A stretch of 64,000 bases of DNA from Marinomonas spartinae (GCF_016461715.1 NZ_JAEMUI010000001.1:186001-250000), one strand, 5' to 3'. Numbered from the stretch's first letter, positions 45,800-55,484 are shown. Numbers and translations are program-made. Notes: generated by a model not told the origin, from the letters alone.

Positions 45800-46668
45800 A
45801 CTTCTTCTCCTGTCGCTGTGCCGTCTTCACTTTCGCCAAGGTAGACCTCTATGACGTCTTTATTGTTTTGAATCTGATCCATCGTGCCTTCAGCCAGTAC
45901 CGAGCCCTGATGTAGGACCGTGACCGTTCGTGCGATGCTGCGCACAAATTCCATATCGTGCTCGACGACAATGACGGTGCGTTCGCCTGCAAGGGAGGTT
46001 AGTAGCTCAGCCGTGCGCTCGGTTTCCTGTGGTGTCATACCAGCGACGGGTTCGTCAATCAGCAAAAGTCTTGGATCAGATGCCAATAGCATGCCGATTT
46101 CCAGCCACTGTTTTTGCCCATGAGATAAAGCACCAGCCAGCATAAAGCGTTGCTGCGCTAAGCCGATGATTTTTAACACCTCATCAATACGATCTATTTG
46201 CGTGGGAGTTAAACGGGAAAATAGGGTCGGTAGCACACGTTTATCGGTTTTCAGTGATAGTTCCAAATTATCGAATACGGTTTGCTCTTCAAATACCGTG
46301 GGTTTTTGGAATTTACGACCGATACCGAGTTGTGCTATTTGCGCTTCGTCTTTGCTCAGCAAGTTTTGGGTTTGACCAAAATACACTGTGCCACTGTCGC
46401 ATTGGGTTTTGCCCGTGATCACATCCATCAGGGTGGTTTTGCCGGCTCCATTGGCGCCGATCAAGCAGCGCAATTCACCATCGTTCACATAGAGGTTAAG
46501 GTTATTGAGGGCTTTAAAGCCATCAAAACTCAGGTTCAAACCTTCTACATAGAGAATGATGTTCTTGTCCACATTCACTTTGTTGTTTTCTGGGGCAAGA
46601 AACGGCCACACTTGATCGGGGCGAAACGTCTCACGTAAGCTGCCTACAGCGTTATCAATCGCTCTCAT
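45796..46668 (-). CDS. urtD: Urea ABC transporter ATP-binding protein UrtD
   Basis: UrtD (290 residues) is the LivG-type partner ATPase. Walker A GANGAGKTTLMDVITG is near residue 70, followed by GIGRKFQKPTVFEEQTVFDN, the signature LSHGQKQWLEIGM, and LLIDEPVAGMTPQETE. The N-terminal ~35 residues before LYVEGLNLSFDGFKALN are an extension common in UrtD. Overlaps of 4 bp at both ends couple it to urtC and urtE. Confidence 0.94.
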   Translation of the reverse strand: MRAIDNAVGSLRETFRPDQVWPFLAPENNKVNVDKNIILYVEGLNLSFDGFKALNNLNLYVNDGELRCLIGANGAGKTTLMDVITGKTQCDSGTVYFGQTQNLLSKDEAQIAQLGIGRKFQKPTVFEEQTVFDNLELSLKTDKRVLPTLFSRLTPTQIDRIDEVLKIIGLAQQRFMLAGALSHGQKQWLEIGMLLASDPRLLLIDEPVAGMTPQETERTAELLTSLAGERTVIVVEHDMEFVRSIARTVTVLHQGSVLAEGTMDQIQNNKDVIEVYLGESEDGTATGEEV

Positions 46669-47831
46669 GCGTTAGACTCCTTGACAGATGCGGTGGTGTT
46701 GGCGGGTGGGGTTGGTGGCGTTTTTGAGCCGCGTTTACTCATAAGTTGTGCGTATACGCCTACCAGTCCTTTGGGTAAATACAAGGTGACGAGCACAAAC
46801 ATTGCTCCCAGAGCGAACAGCCAAGCATCCGGCATAATGGCGGTAAAGCGGGTTTTCGCATAATTGACTAATAGAGCACCAATGATTGCTCCAATCAAGG
46901 TGCCTCGACCGCCTACTGCTACCCAAATGACCATTTCAATGGAGTTGATGGGAGAGAATTCGCCCGGGTTAATAATGCCCACTTGTGGCACGTATAACGC
47001 TCCGGCAATACCCGCAATGACTGCGGAGAAGACAAACAACCACACTTTATAATGATCGGTTCGATAGCCAATAAAACGCGAGCGGGCTTCGGCATCGCGA
47101 ATGGCTAGAATTACCTTACCAAAACGGGAGGAGAGGATTTTTTGGCTGATGACAAACAGCAACGCCAGAATGACACCCGTAATGGCAAAGAGCGCCACAC
47201 GGGTATGATCCGATTGCAAATCAAAACCAAGGATGTCTTTAAAATCCGTTAAGCCATTATTGCCACCAAAGCCCATTTCGTTACGAAAGAACGCCAACAT
47301 CAGTGCGTAAGTCAGTGCTTGTGTCATGATGGACAAATAGACGCCCGTCACACGGGAACGAAACGCCAGCCAACCGAACACAAACGCCAATAGGCCAGGG
47401 ACGAGCACTACCATGATCATAGCAAGCCAAAAGTGATCCATGCCGTGCCAGAACCAAGGTAACTGCTTCCAACCCAGGAAGATCATAAAATCGGGTAGAT
47501 TAGGGTTGCCATACACTCCACGGTCACCAATTTGACGCATTAAATACATCCCCATGGCGTAACCGCCCAAGGCGAAAAAGGCGCCGTGGCCCAAACTTAA
47601 TATTCCGCAATAGCCCCAGATAATATCCACAGCCAATGCCAGCATGGCATAGCACAGATACTTACCCAGCAAGGTAATGGAGTAAGTACTCACATGGAAG
47701 ACAGAGTCCGCAGGCAGTAACAAGTTAGACAAACAAGCAAAAGCGGTGAGCGCCAACAAGATCACCACAAACGGCATAGTGTGCTTGCCAGAGGTACGTC
47801 CAGCGGAAAAATACTGACTAAGACGGCTCAT
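46665..47831 (-). CDS. urtC: Urea ABC transporter permease UrtC
   Basis: UrtC (388 residues) is a LivM-type permease with about nine to ten helices. ALAVDIIWGYCGILSLGHGA near 62-80 and FAYGGYAMGMYL-like FALGGYAMGMYLMR follow. RFGKVILAIRDAEARSRFIG is the cytoplasmic ATPase-contact loop. It ends with a short Pro/Thr-rich tail. Overlaps urtB and urtD by 4 bp each. Confidence 0.94.
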   Translation of the reverse strand: MSRLSQYFSAGRTSGKHTMPFVVILLALTAFACLSNLLLPADSVFHVSTYSITLLGKYLCYAMLALAVDIIWGYCGILSLGHGAFFALGGYAMGMYLMRQIGDRGVYGNPNLPDFMIFLGWKQLPWFWHGMDHFWLAMIMVVLVPGLLAFVFGWLAFRSRVTGVYLSIMTQALTYALMLAFFRNEMGFGGNNGLTDFKDILGFDLQSDHTRVALFAITGVILALLFVISQKILSSRFGKVILAIRDAEARSRFIGYRTDHYKVWLFVFSAVIAGIAGALYVPQVGIINPGEFSPINSIEMVIWVAVGGRGTLIGAIIGALLVNYAKTRFTAIMPDAWLFALGAMFVLVTLYLPKGLVGVYAQLMSKRGSKTPPTPPANTTASVKESNA

Positions 47832-49453
47832 TCTGCGGCCCTCCCTTTTTGTGGAAAGAGTCCTTTAGGACGTTTTTGAATAAAGAGAATAATGAACACC
47901 AGTACTAAAATGGCAGACAATACCGCACCTGTGATGGGTTCTAAGAACTTGGTGGCAATCCCCAATGAAAAAGCCGCCACCAAGGTGCCCAGCAAGTTGC
48001 CGACTCCGCCAAACACCACTACCATAAAAGAGTTGATGATGTAGTCTTGTCCTAAATTTGGCCCGACGTTGGTCAGTTGGCTTAAGGCCACGCCTGCAAT
48101 GCCAGCGATACCGGAACCTAAGCCGAATGTCATGGCATCCACCCAAGCGGTCCGAACCCCCATGGCTTTTGCCATATTGCGGTTTTGTGATACCGCTCGA
48201 ACGTTTAAACCCAATGAGGTTTTCTTCAGCACCATCACCAGAACAAGAAACACCAAAAGTGAAAAAGCCAAAATGTACAAACGGTTTAGTGTAAGGGAAA
48301 ACACTGGATTGATTTCCCAAGAGCCGCTCATCCAACTGGGTGAGGACACTTGACGGTTTAATGGAGAGAAAATTGTGCGCACCAGCTGTTGCAGAATCAA
48401 GCTGATACCAAAGGTTGCCAGTAAGGTTTCCAATGGACGGCCATGAAGATGACGAATCACCAATCGCTCGATTAATACGCCGACTGATCCCGATACCAAA
48501 AAGGCTGCTGGGATCGCCACCCAGATAGAATAGTCAATGTAATTTGGCATCATCAATTGCACTACATAGGTGGTGTAAGCGCCAAGCATGATCATCTCGC
48601 CGTGGGCCATATTAATGACTCCCATGACACCAAAGGTAATCGCTAGGCCAATGGAGGCTAGCAACAAGACAGAACCAAGGCTCAGACCAAAGAATAATTG
48701 GTTTAAAAAGTTAAAGCGTTCCACTCGTTGGGCAATGTGTTTAAGTGCCGTTTGGGCGGCGCTCTTAATGGCAGGATTATCTTGATAGGTTAAGGTCGTC
48801 AGCGTATTACGTACATCGTTTTCCAAGCTGGTGGACAAACGGTCAATGGCAGCGATACGGGTTGAGTCAGGGAGATTGGTTTGCGATGCGGTATTCATGG
48901 CTAAGGCCAAGCCCATTGTCTCTTTCACCTTTTTATTGGGTTCATTCGGATACAAACGCTCCAGTGTGGTGATCGTATCTTTATCCAAATGGGCCAATAG
49001 CTCGCGTACCGCCGCTTCTCTGACGTCTGGAGAAGCGGCGGTTAAATGCACTCGCGCAATGGCATTACGCAAATACCCGCGCAAGCGATTATTAACGCGT
49101 ATTTTTTTCAGGTCGTCTTCACTGATACTGGGCATCATGGCATGGCTGTATAAACCTTTGTAAAGACGTTGTCCTGACTCTTCTGTTGCGACAACAAGTT
49201 GACGATTGGCTTTAATAAAGTACAAATCACCATTCATCATGGCATGGAACAGTGGCACCATGGATTCATCACTGACAGCTTCTAGCTGTTTCAGGATGGG
49301 CAATAATTTATTGAGTTTTGCTTGAGTCAGATCAAGCACCAAAGGGGCGATGTTTGCTGGTGGTTGATTGGCTGTTGTATCGGATTCAGCGCCTTGCGCC
49401 AGTGGGGCCAACAACCCAAAAAGGCAACAGAAAAAGGCAAGTAAATGTCTCAA
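47828..49453 (-). CDS. urtB: Urea ABC transporter permease UrtB with periplasmic N-terminal domain
   Basis: UrtB (541 residues) has a signal peptide (cut near AQG-AE), then about 200 soluble residues with helical repeats of HEAT style (VREAAVRELLAHLDKDTITT, IKSAAQTALKHIAQRVE), and a LivH-type permease from about residue 245. The permease has GLAITFGVMGVINMAHGEMI and SLGLNVRAVSQNRNMAKAMG. This extended form is known in proteobacterial UrtB. The soluble domain likely faces the periplasm; its role is not known to me. Confidence 0.93.
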   Translation of the reverse strand: MRHLLAFFCCLFGLLAPLAQGAESDTTANQPPANIAPLVLDLTQAKLNKLLPILKQLEAVSDESMVPLFHAMMNGDLYFIKANRQLVVATEESGQRLYKGLYSHAMMPSISEDDLKKIRVNNRLRGYLRNAIARVHLTAASPDVREAAVRELLAHLDKDTITTLERLYPNEPNKKVKETMGLALAMNTASQTNLPDSTRIAAIDRLSTSLENDVRNTLTTLTYQDNPAIKSAAQTALKHIAQRVERFNFLNQLFFGLSLGSVLLLASIGLAITFGVMGVINMAHGEMIMLGAYTTYVVQLMMPNYIDYSIWVAIPAAFLVSGSVGVLIERLVIRHLHGRPLETLLATFGISLILQQLVRTIFSPLNRQVSSPSWMSGSWEINPVFSLTLNRLYILAFSLLVFLVLVMVLKKTSLGLNVRAVSQNRNMAKAMGVRTAWVDAMTFGLGSGIAGIAGVALSQLTNVGPNLGQDYIINSFMVVVFGGVGNLLGTLVAAFSLGIATKFLEPITGAVLSAILVLVFIILFIQKRPKGLFPQKGRAAE

Positions 49454-49629
49454 AGCGATACTCCATGGAATGGTTATAAAGGGGCAAAAAGATCGAGATG
49501 AATAGGATGTAGTAATGACCTCGTACCGTGAGGAAAAAGGGCTCTCTGCTAACCGCTTAGAAGAGAGCCAACATTAACCTGGGAGGGTCAAATGCATTCA
49601 TTCAATAGGTCATATCCAGTGACAAATGA

Positions 49630-50910
49630 TCAGTTTCCGCCAGAACATTGCTTGGTGACTGTGTTGTAATGGCCACAGTTAATTGGCGAGGTCCAGTCGG
49701 CAATGATGTTTTTAGAGCTTGGTAAATAGTTGGACCAAGCGTCTCCAGGAACGGTTTTATCTGTCTGCCAGACGGTTTCGAATTGACCATCGTCTTGGAT
49801 TTCGCCAATCAGAACCGGTTTGCTGAGGTAATGGTTTTTACCCATTACAGCCATACCGCCCGTTAAGTTTGGAAATTTCTGGCCAATCATGGCTTTTTCC
49901 ACCGCATCGACATTCGTCGTACCGGCTTTTTTCACGGCATCGACCCACATATTAAAGCCAATATAGGTAGCTTCCATTGGGTCGTTGGTGACGGCATTCG
50001 GGTCGTGTTTATAGGCTTTCCATTCTTTAATAAATTTCTCATTTTCTGGTGTATCGACACTTTCAAAGTAGTTCCATGCCGCTAAATGCCCCACCAAGGG
50101 TTTGGTATCAATACCAGACAATTCCTGTTCTCCCACGGAGAAGGCAACCACAGGAATGTCTTCAGAGGAAATTCCTTGGTTTGCTAACTCTTTATAGAAA
50201 GGTACGTTCGCATCGCCATTGATGGTGGAAATAACGGCCGTTTTTACTCCTTGGCTACCGAATTGTTTGATCTGAGAAACGATAGACTGCCAATCAGACT
50301 GACCAAATGGGGTGTAATTGACCATAATGTCTTTGGCCGGAATGCCTTTCGACTTTAAATAGGCTTCAAGAATTTTATTGGTGGTACGAGGGTAAACGTA
50401 ATCTGTACCGGCAAGAACGAAACGTTTCACACCCAAATCGTTTATTAGGTAATTCACCGCAGGAATCGCTTGCTGATTTGGCGCGGCGCCAGTGTAAAAA
50501 ATATTTTTAGAGGACTCTTCCCCTTCGAATTGCACCGGGTAGAACATCAAACCATTGAGTTCTTCTAATACTGGCAGCACTGATTTACGGGAGACGGACG
50601 TCCAGCAACCGAAGATCACACTCACATGGTCTTTACTGATTAACTCACGGGCTTTTTCCGCAAACAATGGCCAGTTAGAAGCAGGGTCTACGACCACAGG
50701 AACAAGCTTCTTACCCAGCAAACCACCTTTGGCATTTTGCTCCTTGATCAGCATTAATACGGTATCTTTTAGCGTACTTTCAGAAATCGCCATGGTACCA
50801 GAAAGCGAATGCAACACCCCGACCTTAATCGTATCGGCGGCCAACGATGGTAGGGCGATCAGCGTCGCCCCAGTTAAGGCTATAGCGGAAACTAACGTCT
50901 TCATTTTCAT
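49630..50910 (-). CDS. urtA: Urea-binding periplasmic protein
   Basis: UrtA (426 residues) binds urea and feeds UrtBCDE. Signal peptide MKMKTLVSAIALTGATLIAL ends near PSLA-AD. The Peripla_BP_5 (LivJ-like) fold has IKVGVLHSLSGTMAISESTL near 28 and GCWTSVSRKSVLPVLEELNG, with FYPVQFEGEESSKNIFYTGA typical of urea/short-amide binders. It ends with GHYNTVTKQCSGGN, where two Cys residues are probably disulfide linked. It is the first gene of the 12-kb urea block, 177 bp before urtB. Confidence 0.95.
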   Translation of the reverse strand: MKMKTLVSAIALTGATLIALPSLAADTIKVGVLHSLSGTMAISESTLKDTVLMLIKEQNAKGGLLGKKLVPVVVDPASNWPLFAEKARELISKDHVSVIFGCWTSVSRKSVLPVLEELNGLMFYPVQFEGEESSKNIFYTGAAPNQQAIPAVNYLINDLGVKRFVLAGTDYVYPRTTNKILEAYLKSKGIPAKDIMVNYTPFGQSDWQSIVSQIKQFGSQGVKTAVISTINGDANVPFYKELANQGISSEDIPVVAFSVGEQELSGIDTKPLVGHLAAWNYFESVDTPENEKFIKEWKAYKHDPNAVTNDPMEATYIGFNMWVDAVKKAGTTNVDAVEKAMIGQKFPNLTGGMAVMGKNHYLSKPVLIGEIQDDGQFETVWQTDKTVPGDAWSNYLPSSKNIIADWTSPINCGHYNTVTKQCSGGN

Positions 50911-51408
50911 GTTCGAGTCTTCCTTCTAATGGGCTTGTCGTTTGAGAGAGCTAATGATCTAAATACCGTGTTCAACACGGCTTGAATCAAATTAAGTAAG
51001 CCAAGTCAGTATCTATAGAAATCGTCAAGAAATGTATTCGCAGAATGACCCAGGGGGATACGTCAAATGACGTATAGGGGCGTTTCTCGTATATCCCCGC
51101 GTAGGCTTATCAAGCGTCAAGGACGCCCTTTCGATCTATAGAGAGAGACGCTTCCATGTTTACGATGGGTTAGGTTTTTTATGGTTTTTATTATATTTTT
51201 ATAGTATCGTTCATTTATTGTCATGGATGGTGTTAATGAGAAGGATTTTCATATCAAACAACCTCTCTTAGCCTATCAAAAATGCATTTAATGTTGAGTT
51301 ATGTTACTGGTTTTATTTCTTATAAAGCATAAGGTTTAATGAGTTAGTTATTATATTTTTTATTATAACTAATTGATTTTTGGTGATTAAAAGAGTGAGA
51401 TAGGTTTT
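50911..51408. promoter_or_regulatory. 498-bp region upstream of urtA with two dyads
   Basis: No gene was found. Two perfect inverted repeats are present: CCGTGTT-C-AACACGG at 50966-50980, and ATACGTCA-AA-TGACGTAT at 51058-51075. The second is flanked by G-runs on both sides and followed by a nearby ATATCCCC. Both lie upstream of urtA and are operator candidates for nitrogen or urea control. I saw no clear sigma-54 element. The right half is very AT-rich and precedes the orphan gene at 51409. Confidence 0.6.
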
Positions 51409-52827
51409 ATGATAGGACAAAGGTATTTTGTTAGGCTGCTGCTAACTGTTTTTCTATTATTAAGTTCATGTATTGCTATGGCTGTAGAAAAAAGTGATGA
51501 AAGCTCTTCCATTTCTAGTGATTATTCAGTGGAATTGACGAAAAAAATTCACATTATTCCTTATAGTGTTTTACATATTGGTAACAAAGTTAGTGCTGCT
51601 GTTGTTACTCCGTCTGGTTTAGTACAGGTCTCTGTTTCTTGCAATAATGATAAAGTGTATTGGAACTATAGAATTACTCCTAAACGTGTCTATCCTTATC
51701 CTGGAGGCTATGATAAATACTCTTTGCCAAAAAGATTAGATGATTATTCTTCTGAAATATTAAACTCGTCACCTTATATATCGAATGCCTGTAAGTCCAA
51801 AAGTGACTGGCGAGTTATTCGTTATGGAGATAAGAAAAATAATACACCTGGTATTTTAATGGATATTAATAGTCTCCATAAAACGAGAAGTGGTAGTATT
51901 TTTTTATGGAGTGCATCCAGTGAACCAGTAGTAGCTTATGATCTTCCATTTCAGGCACCATATGGATATAAGTTTGAGGAGTATCTAATAGACTGCTCCT
52001 CAAAAAAAATCGCTCAACTTGTTGGTTATGATGTAGATGATCAATTTCGTGTTACAGATGGTCTTGTCATGAATCGTATTGACTACGAAGCCATTTCCTC
52101 AGATCCAGGTGATTATAGAAACGTAATAGCAAAAGCGATTTGTCGATCCAAAGATCAGTTAAGAGATAAACCTCTTTTTTCTCCCGTTAAAAAGCCTATC
52201 GTTGATACTAAAACTCTTACGGCTATTCCGCAGGAAGTGTTGAGAGAAATAACCTCACAAAAGTTGAAAGAGCCTATCAAGCAAATCTCACAATATAGGA
52301 TGACAGGGACATCAACATTCGAAGGTAAGTCTAGTTCATTTAGCGATACGAGAGAGTTGTCATCGACCACAACCAATGGCGTTTGGAAAATAAAAACACA
52401 AACTAATACCAGCTCCTATAAAAATGTACAATTAAGCTTTTTGGGTTTAATTAACTTGAGTTCAACAACAGATTATGGTGATGGGAATTCTGACAGCACT
52501 GTTTTATCTAACCTTGTATTAAAGGGGGATTGGAAGGATATGATTGTGGGCAGTCATATCAGTTACCAAGTGACTAGAAATATGGCGACCAGTGTTGCAG
52601 GGTTAGATTACGGAAAACCAGAAGTGACTGTTTGTGTTGTCGAGAAAAAAGTCCCAGCAGCGACGCTTTATTTTTCGCTATCAGGGGATGCTAAAATGAT
52701 TGCCTGTCATGACAGTCAAGATAAAAATAGACAGATAAGAACGAGCTTTTTCTTGGAAGACTATGGTTTTTTCATCAATAAAGATGAAGATGATACAATT
52801 AAAAATGTAATCGACAGTTCTCATTAG
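51409..52827 (+). CDS. Orphan secreted protein of unknown function
   Basis: I do not recognise this 472-residue protein. It has an N-terminal signal peptide (RLLLTVFLLLSSCIAMA, cut before VEKSD; the SSC-IA order is not a clear lipobox). The rest is mainly polar and beta-prone, with at least six Cys residues that could form disulfides in the periplasm. The C-terminal part (300-470) has Ser/Thr-rich strands such as STTTNGVWKIKTQTNTSSYK. Base composition is more AT-rich than the neighbouring genes, including the 5' flank, which suggests transfer. There is no close partner gene. Confidence 0.75.
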   Translation: MIGQRYFVRLLLTVFLLLSSCIAMAVEKSDESSSISSDYSVELTKKIHIIPYSVLHIGNKVSAAVVTPSGLVQVSVSCNNDKVYWNYRITPKRVYPYPGGYDKYSLPKRLDDYSSEILNSSPYISNACKSKSDWRVIRYGDKKNNTPGILMDINSLHKTRSGSIFLWSASSEPVVAYDLPFQAPYGYKFEEYLIDCSSKKIAQLVGYDVDDQFRVTDGLVMNRIDYEAISSDPGDYRNVIAKAICRSKDQLRDKPLFSPVKKPIVDTKTLTAIPQEVLREITSQKLKEPIKQISQYRMTGTSTFEGKSSSFSDTRELSSTTTNGVWKIKTQTNTSSYKNVQLSFLGLINLSSTTDYGDGNSDSTVLSNLVLKGDWKDMIVGSHISYQVTRNMATSVAGLDYGKPEVTVCVVEKKVPAATLYFSLSGDAKMIACHDSQDKNRQIRTSFFLEDYGFFINKDEDDTIKNVIDSSH

Positions 52828-53188
52828 GGAATCCCTGTCAAGTAATTAAGCTAGAGTCGTAAAACTCTAGGATATTATTGTTTCAAATGATGCGAGCTAC
52901 TCCCTTCCATCACAAAAAAATGCGATTTTCATTTTGTGGTGATGGAAGGGAGGTTTCTATTCCTAGTATTCGTTTTCAGGTCGGTCGGCAGTTATGCTGT
53001 TCATCTTCTTCGCATTCCAGTATGGCTTTTTCATGCCTTCTGCTAGTACCTTTTCGTAGACTTTTGGTTTTTAATTAAGATTTTCTCTAACGCTTGAGTA
53101 CCAAGCAAATAGCCTTTTGAAAGTGGCGGACGCTGGTAGGATAATGCTCTGTTTCATCTCTGATTAAGGTTACGAACCGTTACAAAGG
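52828..53188. other. 361-bp intergenic region with a long inverted repeat
   Basis: No convincing gene was found; the short plus-strand frame at 52878-53078 has no recognisable product. The main structure is CTCCCTTCCATCAC (52900-52913) and GTGATGGAAGGGAG (52939-52952), a perfect 14-bp inverted repeat with a 25-base spacer. Part of the spacer (ACAAAA/TTTTGT) extends the pairing after a small offset. It may serve as a terminator or be a mobile-element relic. Confidence 0.5.
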
Positions 53189-53887
53189 TTAAAGAGCGTA
53201 TTTGGCGAGTTTTGAGATCAGTTCTGCATTTGAATGAACATCTAATTTGCTATAGATGCGTTGCATGTGGGTTCTAAGGGTGGGTAATGATATCCCCAAA
53301 TGTCGGCAGAGAACCTTATTGCTGACTCCTGTGAGGGCAATTTCGATCACGTCGACTTCGCGGGCCGTGAGATGGTATTCGTCAATTAAACTTGAGCGGT
53401 TATGCGCTCGTTCAGAGATATACATCTTTTCCAAGCAATATTCGATAAAGGGTTGGGTGTGGCGAAGCAGATCCATTTCTGCGTCTGTAAAGGGCGAAGC
53501 AGGGTTTTTACGTACCATGGATAGAATCGCGACAATGCGATCTTTTTGTCGGAAAAACATATCACAGTTGTGGAAATAGCCATTTGGGCGGTAGAACTTA
53601 TTGAGAATTTCGGTTTGCGACCATGCTTCATGGCTCATAAGTTGAGAATTACTAATGACGGCTTTATCAGTACCCTCATAATGAGAGGGATGCATGGGAT
53701 CGATGGACCAATACTTCTTTGGATAATCCTCCATCATATCATCAAGATCGTGGTCTGAGCTGAGTTCCTGCTTTAATTGTGCCCATGGCACGTAGATAAA
53801 AAAACGGATGCCATCAACGGGTAGCAACCGATGAATGAGCGAAAACAGCTCTTGCTCAAACTCTTCCGTTGGATGTGGCTCGCTCAT
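53189..53887 (-). CDS. LuxR-type transcriptional regulator with GAF-like N-terminus
   Basis: The 232-residue protein has an N-terminal region (about 1-155) of GAF/autoinducer-like layout with no clear ligand motif. The C-terminal LuxR helix-turn-helix is YHLTAREVDVIEIALTGVSN through SLPTLRTHMQRIYSKL. The lack of a phospho-acceptor receiver domain indicates a stand-alone one-component regulator. The ligand is unknown. It sits between the orphan gene and nudK and has no obvious partner; quorum sensing cannot be assumed since no luxI gene is seen. Confidence 0.82.
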   Translation of the reverse strand: MSEPHPTEEFEQELFSLIHRLLPVDGIRFFIYVPWAQLKQELSSDHDLDDMMEDYPKKYWSIDPMHPSHYEGTDKAVISNSQLMSHEAWSQTEILNKFYRPNGYFHNCDMFFRQKDRIVAILSMVRKNPASPFTDAEMDLLRHTQPFIEYCLEKMYISERAHNRSSLIDEYHLTAREVDVIEIALTGVSNKVLCRHLGISLPTLRTHMQRIYSKLDVHSNAELISKLAKYAL

Positions 53888-54152
53888 AAATCACCGTTAT
53901 TGTAGTCTATTGGCCGTTCACTTAAGTCAGGCAAAGCGTTAAAGAGAATGGGATTCATTAACTTACTCTCTACTTAACTAATAGTAAAATCTCTATATGA
54001 TATTTTTTAGAAAAAACTGTTGAAGTATCTGCTTTTATTGGTGATTTTCTTATTTTTTGTTTCACCCTTGGTGGTGTCAGGCAGGCTACAAAGTCAATTT
54101 TTTGTGTTATTAATCTCATCTGGTATCTATCGTATGAATGAAAGGGAAAACT

Positions 54153-54734
54153 ATGGGTGTGGATATTCGTAATCTAGAAAAGACGCTTTTATCTGATAAC
54201 TGGTACACCTTAAATAAGGTGTCGTTTGACTTGCAGAATCAGCGAGGGCAGTGGCAACGGCAAGAGCGTGAAGTCTACGATCGGGGCAATGGGGCGACAA
54301 TTTTGCTTTATAACCTGAAGAAAAGAAGCGTGATTCTGACGAGTCAGTTTCGGATACCGACCTATTTGAATGGTAATGCCAATGGTATGTTGATCGAAAC
54401 CTGTGCCGGACTTTTGGATCAAGACAATCCCGAAGAGTGTATTAAACGAGAAACAGAAGAAGAAACTGGTTTTAAAGTGGACAAGGTGAAGAAGGTGTTT
54501 GAAGCCTATATGTCCCCTGGTGCTGTAACGGAGTTGTTGTATTTTTTTGTGGCGGAATACTCAGACGAGATGAAAGTATCCCAAGGCGGTGGTCTTGAGC
54601 ACGAGCAAGAAAACATCGACGTGCTGGAGTTGGACTTCAAGCAGGCTTGCGATATGGTGGATTCTGGCGAAATCAAAGATGGGAAAACCATCATGTTATT
54701 GCAATATGCCAAGTTGAATAGTCTATTTGGGTGA
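54153..54734 (+). CDS. nudK: GDP-mannose pyrophosphatase (Nudix hydrolase)
   Basis: NudK cleaves GDP-mannose to GMP and mannose-1-phosphate. The 193-residue protein has [20 protein letters not shown], then [20 protein letters not shown], the Nudix box with [20 protein letters not shown] (REx2EExG core), and [20 protein letters not shown], all close to E. coli NudK. I chose ATG 54153 ([16 protein letters not shown]) because AAAGGG precedes it; an ATG at 54138 adds five residues. Confidence 0.92.
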   Translation: MGVDIRNLEKTLLSDNWYTLNKVSFDLQNQRGQWQRQEREVYDRGNGATILLYNLKKRSVILTSQFRIPTYLNGNANGMLIETCAGLLDQDNPEECIKRETEEETGFKVDKVKKVFEAYMSPGAVTELLYFFVAEYSDEMKVSQGGGLEHEQENIDVLELDFKQACDMVDSGEIKDGKTIMLLQYAKLNSLFG

Positions 54735-54854
54735 TCAGTAAATAGTGGATCATGACCACGATTATGTCGGTCATGGTGCCTTATCTTAACCTGTCGGTCT
54801 GGATTTTTGGTTTTATATTTTTAGCGGATTTTTATCAATAGAGAGGGATGAATG

Positions 54855-55484
54855 ATGGCATTTCACATATGGACGGTGTTTTTCTTAGCGTATTTAGTAA
54901 CCACGCTTTCTCCTGGCCCGAACGTTTTATTGGTGCTTAAAAATAGCATCCAGTTTGGTTGGAAGTCGGCTTTTATTACCATTTTGGGGAATCTCTCTTG
55001 TCAGTTTATTATTGTCTGTCTTGTGGCGTTGGGGGTGGGTGCTCTCTTGCAAACGTTACCCACTTGGTTTTTGGTGATGAAGATCATGGGTGGAACCTAT
55101 TTGATCTATCTTGGTATCAAGGCGCTTAGGTCGAACAAAAAGTCAGCGTTTGATGCATTGGAGACAACAGTCACTCAAACGAAAACAGGCGGAGCCCTTT
55201 TTGTCGAAGCTTTTTTGGTGTCCGCAAGTAATCCCAAAACATTGATCTTTTTATCGGCTTTTTTACCTCAGTTTTTAACGCTTGATTCGCCTGCCTACCA
55301 ACAGTTTTCCGTTATGTTTGTCACCATTTGCGCTATCGTTACCTGCGTCCACATCGGTTACGCTTTTGGCATAGCTCGTTTAGGGAAACACTTCTCTTTG
55401 AAGAACATGGAAACCAAAATATCTAAAGTGACAGGTGGTTTATTTATCACTATGGGCGGTGGGATTTTGTTAAGTAATCGCTAA
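54855..55484 (+). CDS. LysE-family amino-acid exporter
   Basis: The 209-residue inner-membrane protein has six hydrophobic helices of the LysE/RhtB fold. LVTTLSPGPNVLLVLKNSI near residue 17 holds the SPGPN motif, GGTYLIYLGIKALRS near 77, and FLVSASNPKTLIFLSAFLPQ near 120 with the NPK motif. RhtB-type members export homoserine, threonine, leucine or cysteine; the substrate cannot be read. Two adjacent ATGs (54852, 54855) both fit the GAGAGG site. Confidence 0.9.
   Translation: MAFHIWTVFFLAYLVTTLSPGPNVLLVLKNSIQFGWKSAFITILGNLSCQFIIVCLVALGVGALLQTLPTWFLVMKIMGGTYLIYLGIKALRSNKKSAFDALETTVTQTKTGGALFVEAFLVSASNPKTLIFLSAFLPQFLTLDSPAYQQFSVMFVTICAIVTCVHIGYAFGIARLGKHFSLKNMETKISKVTGGLFITMGGGILLSNR

Noticed and set aside
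47865..48335. A 156-codon open frame on the minus strand inside urtB
   Set aside because: It is a shifted frame of the well-supported urtB permease, has a poor amino-acid pattern and no family resemblance.
52878..53078. A 66-codon plus-strand frame after the orphan gene
   Set aside because: It overlaps the long inverted repeat, has odd composition (runs of Ser and Cys) and no suitable ribosome-binding site.
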